A DNA stretch of 59,919 nt from Chthonomonadales bacterium. GTDB lineage: Bacteria; Armatimonadota; Chthonomonadetes; Chthonomonadales; CAJBBX01. The position numbers and the translations under genes are program-made. The stretch's first letter is position 1, and every line of letters starts with the position of its first letter. The stretch is from positions 1-59,919 of the forward strand of contig JAAYVH010000027.1 of NCBI GenBank assembly GCA_012517255.1, written 5' to 3'. Below the pieces are notes generated by a model, which worked only from the letters and a program-made list of their open reading frames with translations, did not search any database and was not told where the DNA came from. This document shows, piece by piece, positions 43,744-52,160 of the stretch.

Positions 43744-44736
43744 CTAGGTCCACCGGAATACGACGGTCAGTTGCTTGCTGTCTGGTTTCGACAACTCCCG
43801 ATATATCTCCTCCGCATTTTCGGGAGATTCTTCGGAACTGATCCATGACCGCGCATCGAAGCCGCCCTGCGCCATGAGTTCCATCACCCGCGCGCGATCG
43901 CCCCGCGTGCAGTCCCGGGGAAACTTCAGGACAAGCTGCTTGAGGAACGCGTCCTGATAGGGTACCGGCAGCACGTCCGGATAGCTCCCCTGGACCACGT
44001 AGGTCGTGGGTTCGATCGGCGCATCCTCCCACGGCACGTCGCGCGCGATCCGTATCGCGTCATTCATCACCCGAGCGTTGCCGGTCACGTCCGCAATAAC
44101 GTCCGGCCCCTCCGGTATATGCGGCCCGAGCGCGGCGGCAAGATCGCCGGACACCAGCTCGGCCTTCGTACCAAGCCTTCGCGCCGTTTGGACACGATCG
44201 GCGTTCACGTCGCAGGCGACCGCCCTGCAGCCCAGAAGCGCATACATCCGCGCGCACATCTGTCCCAGAACGCCGAGCCCGATGACGGCGACCGTGTCAC
44301 CCGGGGCAGCGCCGGACACGATGCTGCCATGATAGGCGATGCCCGCGAGATGCGCGAAGCTCGCTTCGAGGGTGGATACGCCCCGAGGAATGTCGATGCA
44401 GGAGTCGTCCGGCGCAATCGCATGGGACGCATGGCCCCCCCACATGCGCGCAAGCCGCCCTGCATCCGCAGTGCCGTTCAGGTAGACCATGGCACCCGGC
44501 TCGAATCGTGCTCCCGGGCCTGCCTCGATCACTTCGCCCGCCATCGCATAGCCCGGGATGAACGGCCACGGAGCCGGATTGGGCTGCTTGCCGGCAAGAC
44601 AGCGCAGTTCGGTGCCCGGGCTGATGCACGTATGGTGCGCTCGGACCAGCACCTCGCCCGGTCCCGGCTCTCGCACATCAAAGTCATCGAGACCCACGAC
44701 GCCCGGGCCGCGAAACACGATCGCGCGGGCCTTCAT
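43744..44736 (-). CDS. MDR-family dehydrogenase lacking the catalytic-zinc motif
   Basis: Medium-chain dehydrogenase/reductase, 330 aa. The GroES-like N-terminal domain (PGPGEVLVRAHHTCISPGTELRCLAG) is followed by a Rossmann fold with VAVIGLGVLGQMCARMYALLG and DVNADRVQTARRLG, which should bind NAD(P). The usual GHExxGxV motif that supplies the catalytic-zinc histidine reads GYAMAGEV, so this is probably a zinc-independent MDR, as in BchC-like or bi-domain relatives. ATG 44736 overlaps the TGA of the phosphotriesterase-family gene (ATGA), so the two are translationally coupled. The frame is open further upstream, but homology starts at MKARAIVF. Substrate unknown; perhaps a sugar-derived alcohol or acid, judging from its partner. 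Confidence 0.85.
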   Translation of the reverse strand: MKARAIVFRGPGVVGLDDFDVREPGPGEVLVRAHHTCISPGTELRCLAGKQPNPAPWPFIPGYAMAGEVIEAGPGARFEPGAMVYLNGTADAGRLARMWGGHASHAIAPDDSCIDIPRGVSTLEASFAHLAGIAYHGSIVSGAAPGDTVAVIGLGVLGQMCARMYALLGCRAVACDVNADRVQTARRLGTKAELVSGDLAAALGPHIPEGPDVIADVTGNARVMNDAIRIARDVPWEDAPIEPTTYVVQGSYPDVLPVPYQDAFLKQLVLKFPRDCTRGDRARVMELMAQGGFDARSWISSEESPENAEEIYRELSKPDSKQLTVVFRWT

Positions 44737-45743
44737 GCGCCCACCTCGAAGGCGCGGCGCGGATTCTCCACGATCAGCGATTTCACCTGGCTTCGCTTCA
44801 TCCCTTCCCGTTCCAGCATGGGGATCAGATCGCGGACGAGCGGCGTGAACGGCTTGATCTCCCCGCCGCCAGCCTCGCCGACGTGATACCATCCGGCATC
44901 GTGCGAAAGAAGCAGCCGCTCCGCAGGGCCCTGTGCGAGAAACGCGGTAATCAGCCGGACGTGGTCGGCCAGAGGCTTCCAGCCGATGGAGTCATACTCC
45001 ACCCACGCGCCAGCGTGGGCGACGTCGAGGTGGAACTTCATGTCCCCCTCGGCGTCGGCGTGAACGAAGATGAACCGCGACAGCGGGAGCCGTTCGTCGC
45101 GAAGCAGGTCGAGGCACTCCAGCGCTGCCGGTCCGTGTCCCGTATGACAGGCAATGGTGAGGCCAGTGGCGCGACTGCACCGCGCTGCCGCTCTGACGAT
45201 GGTGCGCTGCACCTCGATGAGCTTTCCAGGGTTCACAGCGATTTTGATGAAGCCGGGCCGGATGCCCGTTCCTTCGATCCCCTCCCGCCATTCGGCCGTC
45301 CATCGCGCCGCGAGTGCGTCGGCGTCCTCACGCAGAGCGTACTCTGGTAGGTAAGGCTCCTTGTACAGTCCGGTGTTCGTCAGGATGTGCAGGCCGCTTG
45401 CCTCCGCCAACCGTCGGAGCAGCCGAACGTCCCTGCCAAGGTACATCGGCGTGCATTCGACGAACCCGGTAATCCCGGCCTTGCGGGCTGCCCGAAGATG
45501 CGGAAGCATCGCGGCGAACACCTCGTCGGCGTTCCAGCGGTGGGGACCGGTCTTGTCGGCGCCGATGAAGTCCACCATGACGTGCTCATGAGGCAACGTG
45601 CGTCCGAACCTTGCAGGATCAATCGCCCCTCGAACGGTCATGATGATCCGTTTTGGTGCAGCCGCCTCCGTGGCATGCGGCGCGGCGGCTAGGCTGGCCG
45701 CGGCGCCGACGATGAGGTCGCGGCGGGTGATCGGAGCGTCCAT
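44733..45743 (-). CDS. Phosphotriesterase-family metallohydrolase, exported
   Basis: Amidohydrolase-superfamily enzyme, 336 aa. The complete binuclear metal site is visible: HxH in LPHEHVMVD (H52, H54), the carbamylated lysine K167 (GFIKIAVN), H200 (IACHTGHG), H228 (FVHADAEGD) and D282 (LLSHDAGWY). This family includes phosphotriesterases and lactonases; the real substrate is unknown, and a lactone or sugar-phosphate ester is more likely than a pesticide. The N-terminus has a twin-arginine-like motif (TRRDLIVGAAASLAAAP), so export by Tat is likely. ATG 45743 or 45752 may be used. It overlaps the MDR gene by 4 nt and is divergent from the octaheme cytochrome gene (174-bp gap). Confidence 0.9.
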   Translation of the reverse strand: MDAPITRRDLIVGAAASLAAAPHATEAAAPKRIIMTVRGAIDPARFGRTLPHEHVMVDFIGADKTGPHRWNADEVFAAMLPHLRAARKAGITGFVECTPMYLGRDVRLLRRLAEASGLHILTNTGLYKEPYLPEYALREDADALAARWTAEWREGIEGTGIRPGFIKIAVNPGKLIEVQRTIVRAAARCSRATGLTIACHTGHGPAALECLDLLRDERLPLSRFIFVHADAEGDMKFHLDVAHAGAWVEYDSIGWKPLADHVRLITAFLAQGPAERLLLSHDAGWYHVGEAGGGEIKPFTPLVRDLIPMLEREGMKRSQVKSLIVENPRRAFEVGA

Positions 45744-45917
45744 ATATTCCATATTCGGCCATGCGTCGCGCGATTCCTGCTCTCGCGGAGACACCGAAGC
45801 CGGCACGACACGCGGTTTTTTTCTCTTCGCACAGAAGGATTCCGCATGCGCGCGTCGAAAACACCGTCTGACGAGACCGCGCCGCATCATCCCAGGCGCG
45901 GCCGTGGAGGTACAGAC

Positions 45918-47237
45918 ATGCGTAAGACGATGTTGCTGGGAGTCTATGCCTGTGCCGGCATCGCTGCGTTCGGCGCGCTGCTTCTGGCGGCATCCGGAAC
46001 CGGCCTCGCTCAGGCAAAGCAGCTGCAGCTTAAGCCCAAACCCATGCCGGATGCTGTGTGCGTGAACTGCCACAAGATGACCACGCCGGGCATCGTGGAA
46101 GACTACACGCTCAGCAAGCACCGACAGGTCATGGTCGGTTGCGCCACCTGCCATGGTTCCGACCACAACTCGCCGGCCAACGTGGACAAGGCGAAGATAC
46201 CGACCGCCGATACCTGCGGCCAGTGTCACTCGGAGCGTGTGGCGCAGTTCAAGAAGGGCAAGCACGCTCTCGCGTGGGCTGCGATGAAGGCCATGCCGAC
46301 CATGCACTTCCAGCCCATGGCGCTCACCGAGGGCATGAAGGGCTGCGGGGGATGCCACAAGATCGGGCTGAAGACCGAGCAGGAGATCAAAGAACTCAAG
46401 GATCAGGGGCAGGGCTACGGCAGAGCATCGTGCGATGGGTGCCATACCCGACATACCTTCTCGGTAGTCGAGGCTCGCCAGCCTCAGGCGTGCCAGACCT
46501 GTCACATGGGCTTCGATCACCCGCAGTGGGAGATGTACTCCGCATCGAAGCATGGCGTGCGCCATCTCCTTAAGCAGAACAAGACCCTGCATCAAGGCGC
46601 CTCGGCGCCGACGTGCCAGACGTGCCACATGCCCGGCGGAGACCACGCGAACGAGACGGCGTGGGGCTTCCTTGCGGTGCGACTGCCCATGCCCGAGGAC
46701 AAGGAATGGGCCGCAGACCGCGCGACGATTCTGCAGGGGCTCGGCGTGCTGGATCCGGAAGGCAAGCCGACGGCACGACTGGATGTCGTCAAGGCCGCCA
46801 ACGTGGCCAAGCTCACACAGGAGGCCTGGCAGGCCAAGCGTGACGAGATGATTGGCATCTGCAGTCAGTGCCATTCGCGCAAGTTTGCGACCGGCGAACT
46901 GCAGAAGGGCGACGACATGATTCGCCAGGCTGACAAGCTCATGGCCCAGGGCATCAGGATCGTTGCCGGACTCTATGAGGACGGCGTGATCAAGAAGCCC
47001 GAGCACTACGCTCACCCGTTCCCTGATCTTCTGGCGTTTCATGACGCGACCACCGAGGTCGAGCAGGTCCTGTTCAAGATGTTCCTCGAGCATCGGATGC
47101 GAGCGTTCCAGGGCACTTTCCATGCCAACCCGGATTACGCGCTGTGGTACGGCTGGAGCGAGATGGTGCAGGACCTGACCAAGATCAAGGAGCTGGCTGC
47201 CAACATGCGAAGGGTCGCCGGCAAACCCGCCGAATAG
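45918..47237 (+). CDS. Octaheme cytochrome c of the hydroxylamine oxidoreductase family
   Basis: Exported multiheme protein, 439 aa, with eight CxxCH motifs (CVNCH, CATCH, CGQCH, CGGCH, CDGCH, CQTCH twice, CSQCH). HAO-family marks include FKKGKHALAWAAMKAMPTMHF, EMYSASKHG and the C-terminal FHANPDYALWYGW. The fourth heme is the expected active-site heme. Known relatives oxidise hydroxylamine or hydrazine or reduce nitrite. Whether the cross-linking Tyr of oxidative HAO is present cannot be settled from sequence alone. The signal peptide follows ATG 45918 (RBS GGAGGTACAGAC). No partner cytochrome c554 or quinone-interacting gene is in the window, so its electron route is open. Confidence 0.87.
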   Translation: MRKTMLLGVYACAGIAAFGALLLAASGTGLAQAKQLQLKPKPMPDAVCVNCHKMTTPGIVEDYTLSKHRQVMVGCATCHGSDHNSPANVDKAKIPTADTCGQCHSERVAQFKKGKHALAWAAMKAMPTMHFQPMALTEGMKGCGGCHKIGLKTEQEIKELKDQGQGYGRASCDGCHTRHTFSVVEARQPQACQTCHMGFDHPQWEMYSASKHGVRHLLKQNKTLHQGASAPTCQTCHMPGGDHANETAWGFLAVRLPMPEDKEWAADRATILQGLGVLDPEGKPTARLDVVKAANVAKLTQEAWQAKRDEMIGICSQCHSRKFATGELQKGDDMIRQADKLMAQGIRIVAGLYEDGVIKKPEHYAHPFPDLLAFHDATTEVEQVLFKMFLEHRMRAFQGTFHANPDYALWYGWSEMVQDLTKIKELAANMRRVAGKPAE

Positions 47238-47260
47238 CGCACCTGCCTTCCGCTTCCGAG

Positions 47261-47309
47261 ACGCCGCACACCGGCCCGCGATCGTCGGCGGGACAGGGTG
47301 CGGCGTTTC
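47261..47309 (+). terminator. Terminator of the octaheme cytochrome gene
   Basis: Outer stem ACGCCGCAC (47261-47269) / GTGCGGCGT (47298-47306) encloses an inner CCCGC/GCGGG hairpin and is followed by a short TTT. It lies 23 nt after the stop codon. Confidence 0.7.
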
Positions 47310-47352
47310 GGCTCTGCGGGTACGATGGGTCATTCCATCGGGGAGGTACGCA

Positions 47353-48159
47353 GTGACACGGGACGCCAGGACCGCCGGCGGCGCTCGCCGCGATCGGCTC
47401 AGGGATACCGCCATAGGACTCTACATGGGTTCGCTCGTCTGGATGGCGCTCGTCATGACCAGCATTCCCAAAGCGTTCCTGGAGTTTGACCGATGGTGGG
47501 GCATCTTCGTGTTCGCCCCTCTGTGTGCACTCATTCACGGGACGCGAGCGCGCTGGCTCGTATGGGCCACAGGCGGCATGGTGATCCTGCTTTTTGTGCT
47601 CGCCGTGGCGACCCCGTTGTTCACAAGGGCTGCGCGCTCGCTGGTCCGAACGGACGAACTGCGGAAGGCCGACGCCGTGATCGTGCTGTCTTCCGCGACG
47701 ACGAAGGAGCGGCGTCTGGACGAGTACGGGTTCATTCGCACGATCGAAGGCATGAGGCTCGTCAGCGACGGATGGGCTCCGACGCTGGTGCGCACAGAAG
47801 TTGGGGGCGACTTTCCGCGCGCCGATGCCGATATTGCGGAACTTGCGCGCCTGTGTGGTCGTCCCCATATCGAGGTTATCGGCCCGGTGTACAGCACGCG
47901 GGATGAAGCCACACGCTTCGCCGATGTCGCTCGCGAGCGTGGATGGGAACGAGTCATTGTGGTGACCTCACCCTATCACAGCGCCCGAGCGGCAGCGGTT
48001 TTAGAGAAGGTGGGCATCACCGTCGTCTCGCACCCGTGTCCCGAGCGCGAGTTCGCACCCTCGAACCCGAGGAGCATGAAGGAGCGACTGGCCGTATTGC
48101 GCTGGTGGCTGTATGAGCAGGTGCGCTGGGCGCTCTACAGGGCGCGAGGCTGGGTCTAG
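47353..48159 (+). CDS. DUF218 (YdcF/SanA/ElyC-like) membrane protein
   Basis: A 268-aa protein. GTG 47353 follows GGGGAGGTACGCA. Two or three N-terminal membrane segments (GLYMGSLVWMALVMTSI, WGIFVFAPLCALI, WLVWATGGMVILLFVLAVA) lead to a DUF218 domain with KADAVIVLSSATT, the signature region STRDEATRFADVARERGWERVIVVTSPYHSARAA and the terminal HPCPE. The family contains ElyC and SanA, linked to envelope polysaccharide metabolism. The exact reaction is unknown. It lies 115 nt after the octaheme gene, beyond a terminator, and is probably transcribed separately. Confidence 0.88.
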   Translation: MTRDARTAGGARRDRLRDTAIGLYMGSLVWMALVMTSIPKAFLEFDRWWGIFVFAPLCALIHGTRARWLVWATGGMVILLFVLAVATPLFTRAARSLVRTDELRKADAVIVLSSATTKERRLDEYGFIRTIEGMRLVSDGWAPTLVRTEVGGDFPRADADIAELARLCGRPHIEVIGPVYSTRDEATRFADVARERGWERVIVVTSPYHSARAAAVLEKVGITVVSHPCPEREFAPSNPRSMKERLAVLRWWLYEQVRWALYRARGWV

Positions 48160-48198
48160 ACGTCAGAACTGTAACCGGCACGCCCTGACATTCTGTTC

Positions 48199-48227
48199 TT
48201 GACAACTGAGCAAGGGTGTTGTACTCT
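48199..48227 (+). promoter_or_regulatory. Near-consensus sigma-70 promoter of the second prepilin-like gene
   Basis: A perfect -35 TTGACA (48199-48204), exactly 17 bp, then TACTCT (48222-48227). Transcription should start near 48234, leaving a leader of about 165 nt. Confidence 0.82.
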
Positions 48228-48234
48228 AGTATTT

Positions 48235-48400
48235 GACCGTTGTAGGCATTGCCTCGTGCGGTGAGTCGCTACGTCCTTAGCGACATCCGGGACGAGGCCC
48301 CGAGGCGACGTGGGCCGGGTTCGGCCGGAGCTGTCGCTGTCAAGTCGTGAAGTAGTTGCGCCAAGCCGCAAGTCTCTAAGCTTAGAGGGAGGAGCAACTG
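48235..48400 (+). promoter_or_regulatory. Structured 5' leader of the prepilin-like gene (candidate cis-regulatory RNA)
   Basis: Several nested complementarities. GCCTCGT (48251-48257) pairs with ACGAGGC (48292-48298), enclosing GTCGCTA/TAGCGAC (48265-48271/48278-48284) and a CGG/CCG step. GCGAC (48305-48309) pairs with GTCGC (48333-48337), enclosing GGCCG/CGGCC (48313-48317/48322-48326). A 14-bp palindrome CTCTAAGCTTAGAG (48374-48387) touches the RBS GGGAGGAG. It does not match the c-di-GMP-I consensus or any class I recognise. Confidence 0.5.
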
Positions 48401-49219
48401 ATGAACCATCGTGAGCGATCAGGCTTTACCCTGATCGAGCTGCTCGTAGTGATCGCGATCATCGCGATCTTGGCCGCCATCCTGTTCCCCGTGTTCGCTC
48501 AGGCGCGCGAGAAGGCGCGGCAGACCTCCTGTCTCGCCAACACCAAGCAGATCGCCCTGGGTACGCTGATGTATGTCCAGGATTATGATGAAGTCCTTCC
48601 GCTCGTGTACGACCTCAACACCCTCGGCTCCTGGACCGACCGCATCCAGCCGTACGTCAAGAACTGGGATCTCATGTTCTGCCCGTCCGGCGGCGGCAAG
48701 CGCTTGCCCGCCACGCTGAATGTGTCCGCCAACCGATGGTGGGGCTGGTGGCGGTACTTCACGCAGTACGGGTTCAATGCGACCTATCTGAACCGTGCCA
48801 ACTACGGGTGCGGCAACATCATGGTGAATGGCAACGCGTTTGGACCGCCGGTGCCCGTCGCTGGCGCGACCAAGCCTGCTGAGACCGTGATGATCGCCGA
48901 GTCCGGCCAGATCGGCACGGACATCAACGTAGGCTCGCACATCGTCTATGCGCCGGGTGGACTGACCGCAAACGACGTGTGCACCTACGGCGACTGGGGC
49001 CAGCCCAATGGCGGCGTGTGGTTCGCCATGATCGGCCGGACCAACACCGGCTTCTTCTATGCGCGCCACAACGACGGCGGCAACGTCGCTTTCCTGGACG
49101 GACACTCGAAGCATCTCCGCCCGGGTCAGGCGGCCGCCGGCACCAACTGGACGCCCACCACTGCCTACGGAGCGGTCCAGATCATCGATCGCTCGCAGTA
49201 CATCTGGGATCTCGACTAA
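48401..49219 (+). CDS. DUF1559-type prepilin-like protein
   Basis: A 272-aa exported protein with prepilin leader and hydrophobic helix ([21 protein letters not shown], then [13 protein letters not shown]), identical over ~33 residues to the protein at 42437. The DUF1559 domain follows and ends in the H-x9-DG motif ([17 protein letters not shown]). Aromatic-rich segments ([15 protein letters not shown]) are typical. ATG 48401 has the RBS GGGAGGAGCAACTG. It is a single-gene unit with a consensus promoter and a long structured leader, so it is probably abundantly expressed. Role unknown; it should be a minor or specialised pilin-like filament subunit if it is processed and assembled. Confidence 0.92.
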   Translation: MNHRERSGFTLIELLVVIAIIAILAAILFPVFAQAREKARQTSCLANTKQIALGTLMYVQDYDEVLPLVYDLNTLGSWTDRIQPYVKNWDLMFCPSGGGKRLPATLNVSANRWWGWWRYFTQYGFNATYLNRANYGCGNIMVNGNAFGPPVPVAGATKPAETVMIAESGQIGTDINVGSHIVYAPGGLTANDVCTYGDWGQPNGGVWFAMIGRTNTGFFYARHNDGGNVAFLDGHSKHLRPGQAAAGTNWTPTTAYGAVQIIDRSQYIWDLD

Positions 49220-49300
49220 CCGGCTGAGCAGTTCTGCGGGAGCTTGATGCTCCTCCCGGCTTGCGCCAGCATGCCGGTCGGTAAGTCATGTTCGCTAGAG

Positions 49301-49330
49301 AGCGGGGCAGGCCGTCATGGCTGCCCCGCT
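49301..49330. terminator. Hairpin at convergent ends of prepilin-like and glycosyltransferase genes
   Basis: Perfect 10-bp stem AGCGGGGCAG / CTGCCCCGCT with a 10-nt loop. The TGA of the minus-strand glycosyltransferase (49315-49317) lies in the loop. It lacks a strong T-run on either side. It likely serves as a shared 3' end. Confidence 0.6.
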
Positions 49331-50469
49331 TCGGACTCTGAACCGTACATCGTGACCAGCTGCGCAGCTATCGTGCGTGCCGCGTGTGGTCGTGCATGCT
49401 CGAGCGCAGCGGCCGCCATCGCATCAAGACGGACCCGGTCGCCAAGCAAAGCGTGAACTGCGCCCGCGAGGGACCGCCGGTCGCGTGCAATGATGCCGCA
49501 GCCGCACGCCACCATATGCCCGGCGTTCTGCTCCTCCTGCCCCGGAATGAGCAGCTCCCCGCAGATGACCATGGGCTTGCCGAGCGCCATACACTCGGAC
49601 ATGGTCAGCCCCCCGGGCTTGCCGACGACGATGTCGGCAGCGCGCAAGAGCATGGCGAAGCGCGCCTGAGGCAAGTACCCGAGGACGGCCACGCGGTCCC
49701 GCATCAAGTCGGGAAGATTCGCCGCGAACCTCGCGCACTGGCTGCTCGCCTTCACGTTCCGTCCACAGACCACGAGGATGTGGTCGGCTTCATCAACCCG
49801 ACACAGCGCCTCTAGCACGCCGGTCAGCGGGCCGCCTCCAATACCCCCTGACGTCAGCGCCACCACACGTGCGGAGGCGCCCAGGTTCAGAACGCGGCGC
49901 GCCTCCTCCTTCGACATGTCGAGCGTGAACGCCTCATGGATGGGAATGCCGGTGACCTCGGTCCGCGCAGACGAACCCGGGAGCCTCTCTGCCAGCCTGT
50001 CGCGGGAGGCTTCGGTGGGAACGAAATACCGGTCGGCTCGCCCGCGAAGCCACATGCGATGGGGGTGCAGGTCCGTGATGACCACCGCGACCGGAACATC
50101 GGCCGCCGGTCCGGTTAGCCGCGCCAGACGCGGCAACGGCAGGGCCTGCGTGCATACGATGCAGTTGGGGCGCTCGGCCTCAATCAGCGAGGCCAATCCG
50201 ACCAGCATTCGATCGTCGAGCAACGTCTGGAATGCGTAGGCAAGACCAGGCCGATCCGACCACCGATAGAGCGCTCCCCAGAACCACGGCCAGCGACGCA
50301 CGAGAGTCTCATAGCCGCCCGTGAACCACAGGCGGAACGCACGCGGGGCGCAGTCCAGGGCATCTACCGTGCGAGCCTCGGCGCCCATTCGGACGAGCGC
50401 CGCTTCGATGGCTCGGCTGGCGCTGATATGGCCGTCGCCCGCTGCTGCAGTCAGGATCAGCGCCTTCAT
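49315..50469 (-). CDS. MGDG-synthase/UgtP-like glycosyltransferase
   Basis: A 384-aa GT28-type glycosyltransferase with an MGDG-synthase N-terminal domain: LILTAAAGDGHISASRAIEAAL is the acceptor-side glycine-rich motif, and VAVVITDLHPHRMWL is also typical. The C-terminal donor domain carries VALTSGGIGGGPL, VLGYLPQARFAMLLRAADIVVGKPGGLTMSECMALGKPMV and PGQEEQNA, which bind UDP-sugar. Homologues add galactose or glucose to diacylglycerol at the inner membrane. ATG 50469 overlaps the TGA of the upstream membrane-protein gene (ATGA). With the metallophosphatase and the membrane protein it suggests a glycolipid pathway. The exact sugar and lipid are not known. Confidence 0.9.
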   Translation of the reverse strand: MKALILTAAAGDGHISASRAIEAALVRMGAEARTVDALDCAPRAFRLWFTGGYETLVRRWPWFWGALYRWSDRPGLAYAFQTLLDDRMLVGLASLIEAERPNCIVCTQALPLPRLARLTGPAADVPVAVVITDLHPHRMWLRGRADRYFVPTEASRDRLAERLPGSSARTEVTGIPIHEAFTLDMSKEEARRVLNLGASARVVALTSGGIGGGPLTGVLEALCRVDEADHILVVCGRNVKASSQCARFAANLPDLMRDRVAVLGYLPQARFAMLLRAADIVVGKPGGLTMSECMALGKPMVICGELLIPGQEEQNAGHMVACGCGIIARDRRSLAGAVHALLGDRVRLDAMAAAALEHARPHAARTIAAQLVTMYGSESEAGQP

Positions 50470-51335
50470 GTGCTCTCCCTGCCGCTGCCGCGTGATGCGC
50501 CGCGACGCAAGAGCGGCTGGAGCCTGACCCTATGCTGCCGCTGGAGCAGCGCGCATACGAGATTCAGCCACCATAGAAACACGACGAACAGGACGCCGGG
50601 GACGTACCGGTCCCTCACAAACACGATCGCGAACGGCACGTGGAGCGTCGTGCCAAACAGATGGGTGAGCTCGGCCGTGCACGTCTCAGCCTCAAACGCT
50701 GCCAGCCCCGCGCGACCTCCCACAACATTGCGGAAGCTCATCGCGCGCCCCTCGCCTGAGGTCACGCGCATCAGCCAGAGAACGAAGCGACGGAATCCCT
50801 CAACGCCGAGACGCACATAGAGCCGTTCCGTCTCGCACGGGAAGGGTCCGAAGAACCCGCCCGAGGGCCGCTGCGGGCAGGCTCCGGGCTTCGAGTCGGT
50901 AGGGTCCGAGGCGATCCCCTCAACGCTCAGACCCGACCCCAGAAGATCGTCGCAGATCGCCCGCTTATAGCGCTCGAGCATGACAGAGAGTGCATGCGGC
51001 AACAGAAGCAGCGCTGCATATGCCGTCAGAGCTCGGTGCCCCAGGCTCCACGCCATGCCGACGAGGGGAAGCTGGATAAGCACGCTGATCACGTTGACCA
51101 TTTCGTGATAGCGGGCGCGCAATCGGGTGCGCTCCGCCTCATCCCGCGCGAGCGATCGGGACTGTGGCTCGGGCAGCGTCTCGCCGAATAGGGCAGCCAT
51201 CCGTCGGAACAGGGGCACGAGGCCGACGGCTGCGTAGATGCGTCCCGACCGCTCGCATCTGCGCAGACGGTACCAGGTCTCGAGAATCTCCGGAAGCCCG
51301 CGGCACGGCTCAGGCGCCCTTGGTTCGCTACCCAT
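50466..51335 (-). CDS. Membrane protein of unknown function in glycolipid-type operon
   Basis: About 289 aa from ATG 51335; TTG 51350 is an alternative, directly behind the stop of the metallophosphatase gene. Hydrophobic segments are seen at MVNVISVLIQLPLVGMAWSL, ALTAYAALLLLPHALSVML and the C-terminal VPGVLFVVFLWWLNLVCALL, with a further partial one (FRRFVLWLMRV). This suggests a multi-pass membrane protein with a basic Arg-rich tail. It resembles the glycosyl-4,4'-diaponeurosporenoate acyltransferase-like proteins only vaguely (FFGPFPCETERLYVRLGVEGFRRF), so I do not assign that function. It is coupled to the downstream glycosyltransferase by a 4-nt overlap. Confidence 0.7.
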   Translation of the reverse strand: MGSEPRAPEPCRGLPEILETWYRLRRCERSGRIYAAVGLVPLFRRMAALFGETLPEPQSRSLARDEAERTRLRARYHEMVNVISVLIQLPLVGMAWSLGHRALTAYAALLLLPHALSVMLERYKRAICDDLLGSGLSVEGIASDPTDSKPGACPQRPSGGFFGPFPCETERLYVRLGVEGFRRFVLWLMRVTSGEGRAMSFRNVVGGRAGLAAFEAETCTAELTHLFGTTLHVPFAIVFVRDRYVPGVLFVVFLWWLNLVCALLQRQHRVRLQPLLRRGASRGSGREST

Positions 51336-51350
51336 GTGGACCGCACGCAA

Positions 51351-52160
51351 TCAGAGATCGAGCCTCGCATACAGCGCCGATGGCGGACGTTGCTCGTCTA
51401 CGCGCGCATCCACAAGATCGTCCCAGAAGACGAGCTCCAGCCTGCCGTCCCAGTGCTCCACGAGCGCCGAACAATGGGAGACCCAGTCGCCCGTGTTGGC
51501 GTAGAGCGCTCCGCATTCATGCACAGCCATCAACGGGCCATGCACATGCCCGCACACAACGCCGTCGAAGCCCTGACGCTGGGCGTCCACCGTGATGCGC
51601 TCCTGGAAGTTCGTGAAGTATTCGAAGAAGCTCTTGATGCGCTTCTTGGCCCGCGCTGCCAGATCCATGCTGCCGGCGCCCCGCCCGCCGAAGACCGCGT
51701 TGAGCCACGCGCCGGTCACCGTGAGGAACTCATAGCACCAGGCGCCGACCCACGCAAGCGGCTTGAACGCTGTCACGGTTCGATCGTAGATGTCCCCGTG
51801 CACCACGAGGAGGCGCTTGCCGTCGGCAGTCGTGTGAACGAACATGTGATCCACGAGGATGTTGCCGAGTTCAGCCCCGCAGAGCTTTCTGCATAGCCCA
51901 TCGTGGTTGCCCGGCGTGTAGCGCACCTGACAGCCGCCCTTTGCTTTGCCGAGGATTGTCCGGATGACGTTCGTGTGGGCCTGCTTCCACTTCCAGGATT
52001 GCGCGCCGACCCAGACATCCACGATATCGCCCACGAGATAGAGGTACTCGCACTCCGTGTGATAGAGAAAGCGCTGGATCCGTTCGGTATGGCAAGCTGC
52101 CGAACCCAGGTGCAGGTCCGATACAAACACCGCGCGGTACGATAGTCTGTGGTCGAACAC
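51351..52160 (-). CDS. LpxH-like metallophosphoesterase (UDP-2,3-diacylglucosamine pyrophosphatase family)
   Basis: Calcineurin-type phosphoesterase, 269 aa, with the full metal motif set: D-x-H (FVSDLHLGS), GD (LVGDIVDVW), GNHD (YTPGNHDGL), H in VVHGDIYD and GHxH (VCGHVHGPL). The short inserts and the W-rich stretch after GDIVDVW fit the UDP-diacylglucosamine hydrolase-like branch, which splits a nucleotide-lipid pyrophosphate in lipid A synthesis. Other substrates are possible. The start is GTG 52160, preceded by GAGGAGCGTACCC. It leads a three-gene operon with a membrane protein and a diacylglycerol-glycosyltransferase-like enzyme. Confidence 0.85.
   Translation of the reverse strand: MFDHRLSYRAVFVSDLHLGSAACHTERIQRFLYHTECEYLYLVGDIVDVWVGAQSWKWKQAHTNVIRTILGKAKGGCQVRYTPGNHDGLCRKLCGAELGNILVDHMFVHTTADGKRLLVVHGDIYDRTVTAFKPLAWVGAWCYEFLTVTGAWLNAVFGGRGAGSMDLAARAKKRIKSFFEYFTNFQERITVDAQRQGFDGVVCGHVHGPLMAVHECGALYANTGDWVSHCSALVEHWDGRLELVFWDDLVDARVDEQRPPSALYARLDL

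Noticed and set aside
45753-47414. A 893-codon version of the phosphotriesterase frame extending across the cytochrome gene
   Set aside because: The extra part is antisense to the clearly coding octaheme gene; family homology begins near 45743.
48235-48400. c-di-GMP (GEMM-I) riboswitch before the prepilin-like gene
   Set aside because: The conserved GEMM core sequences are missing; only the general presence of stems is shared.
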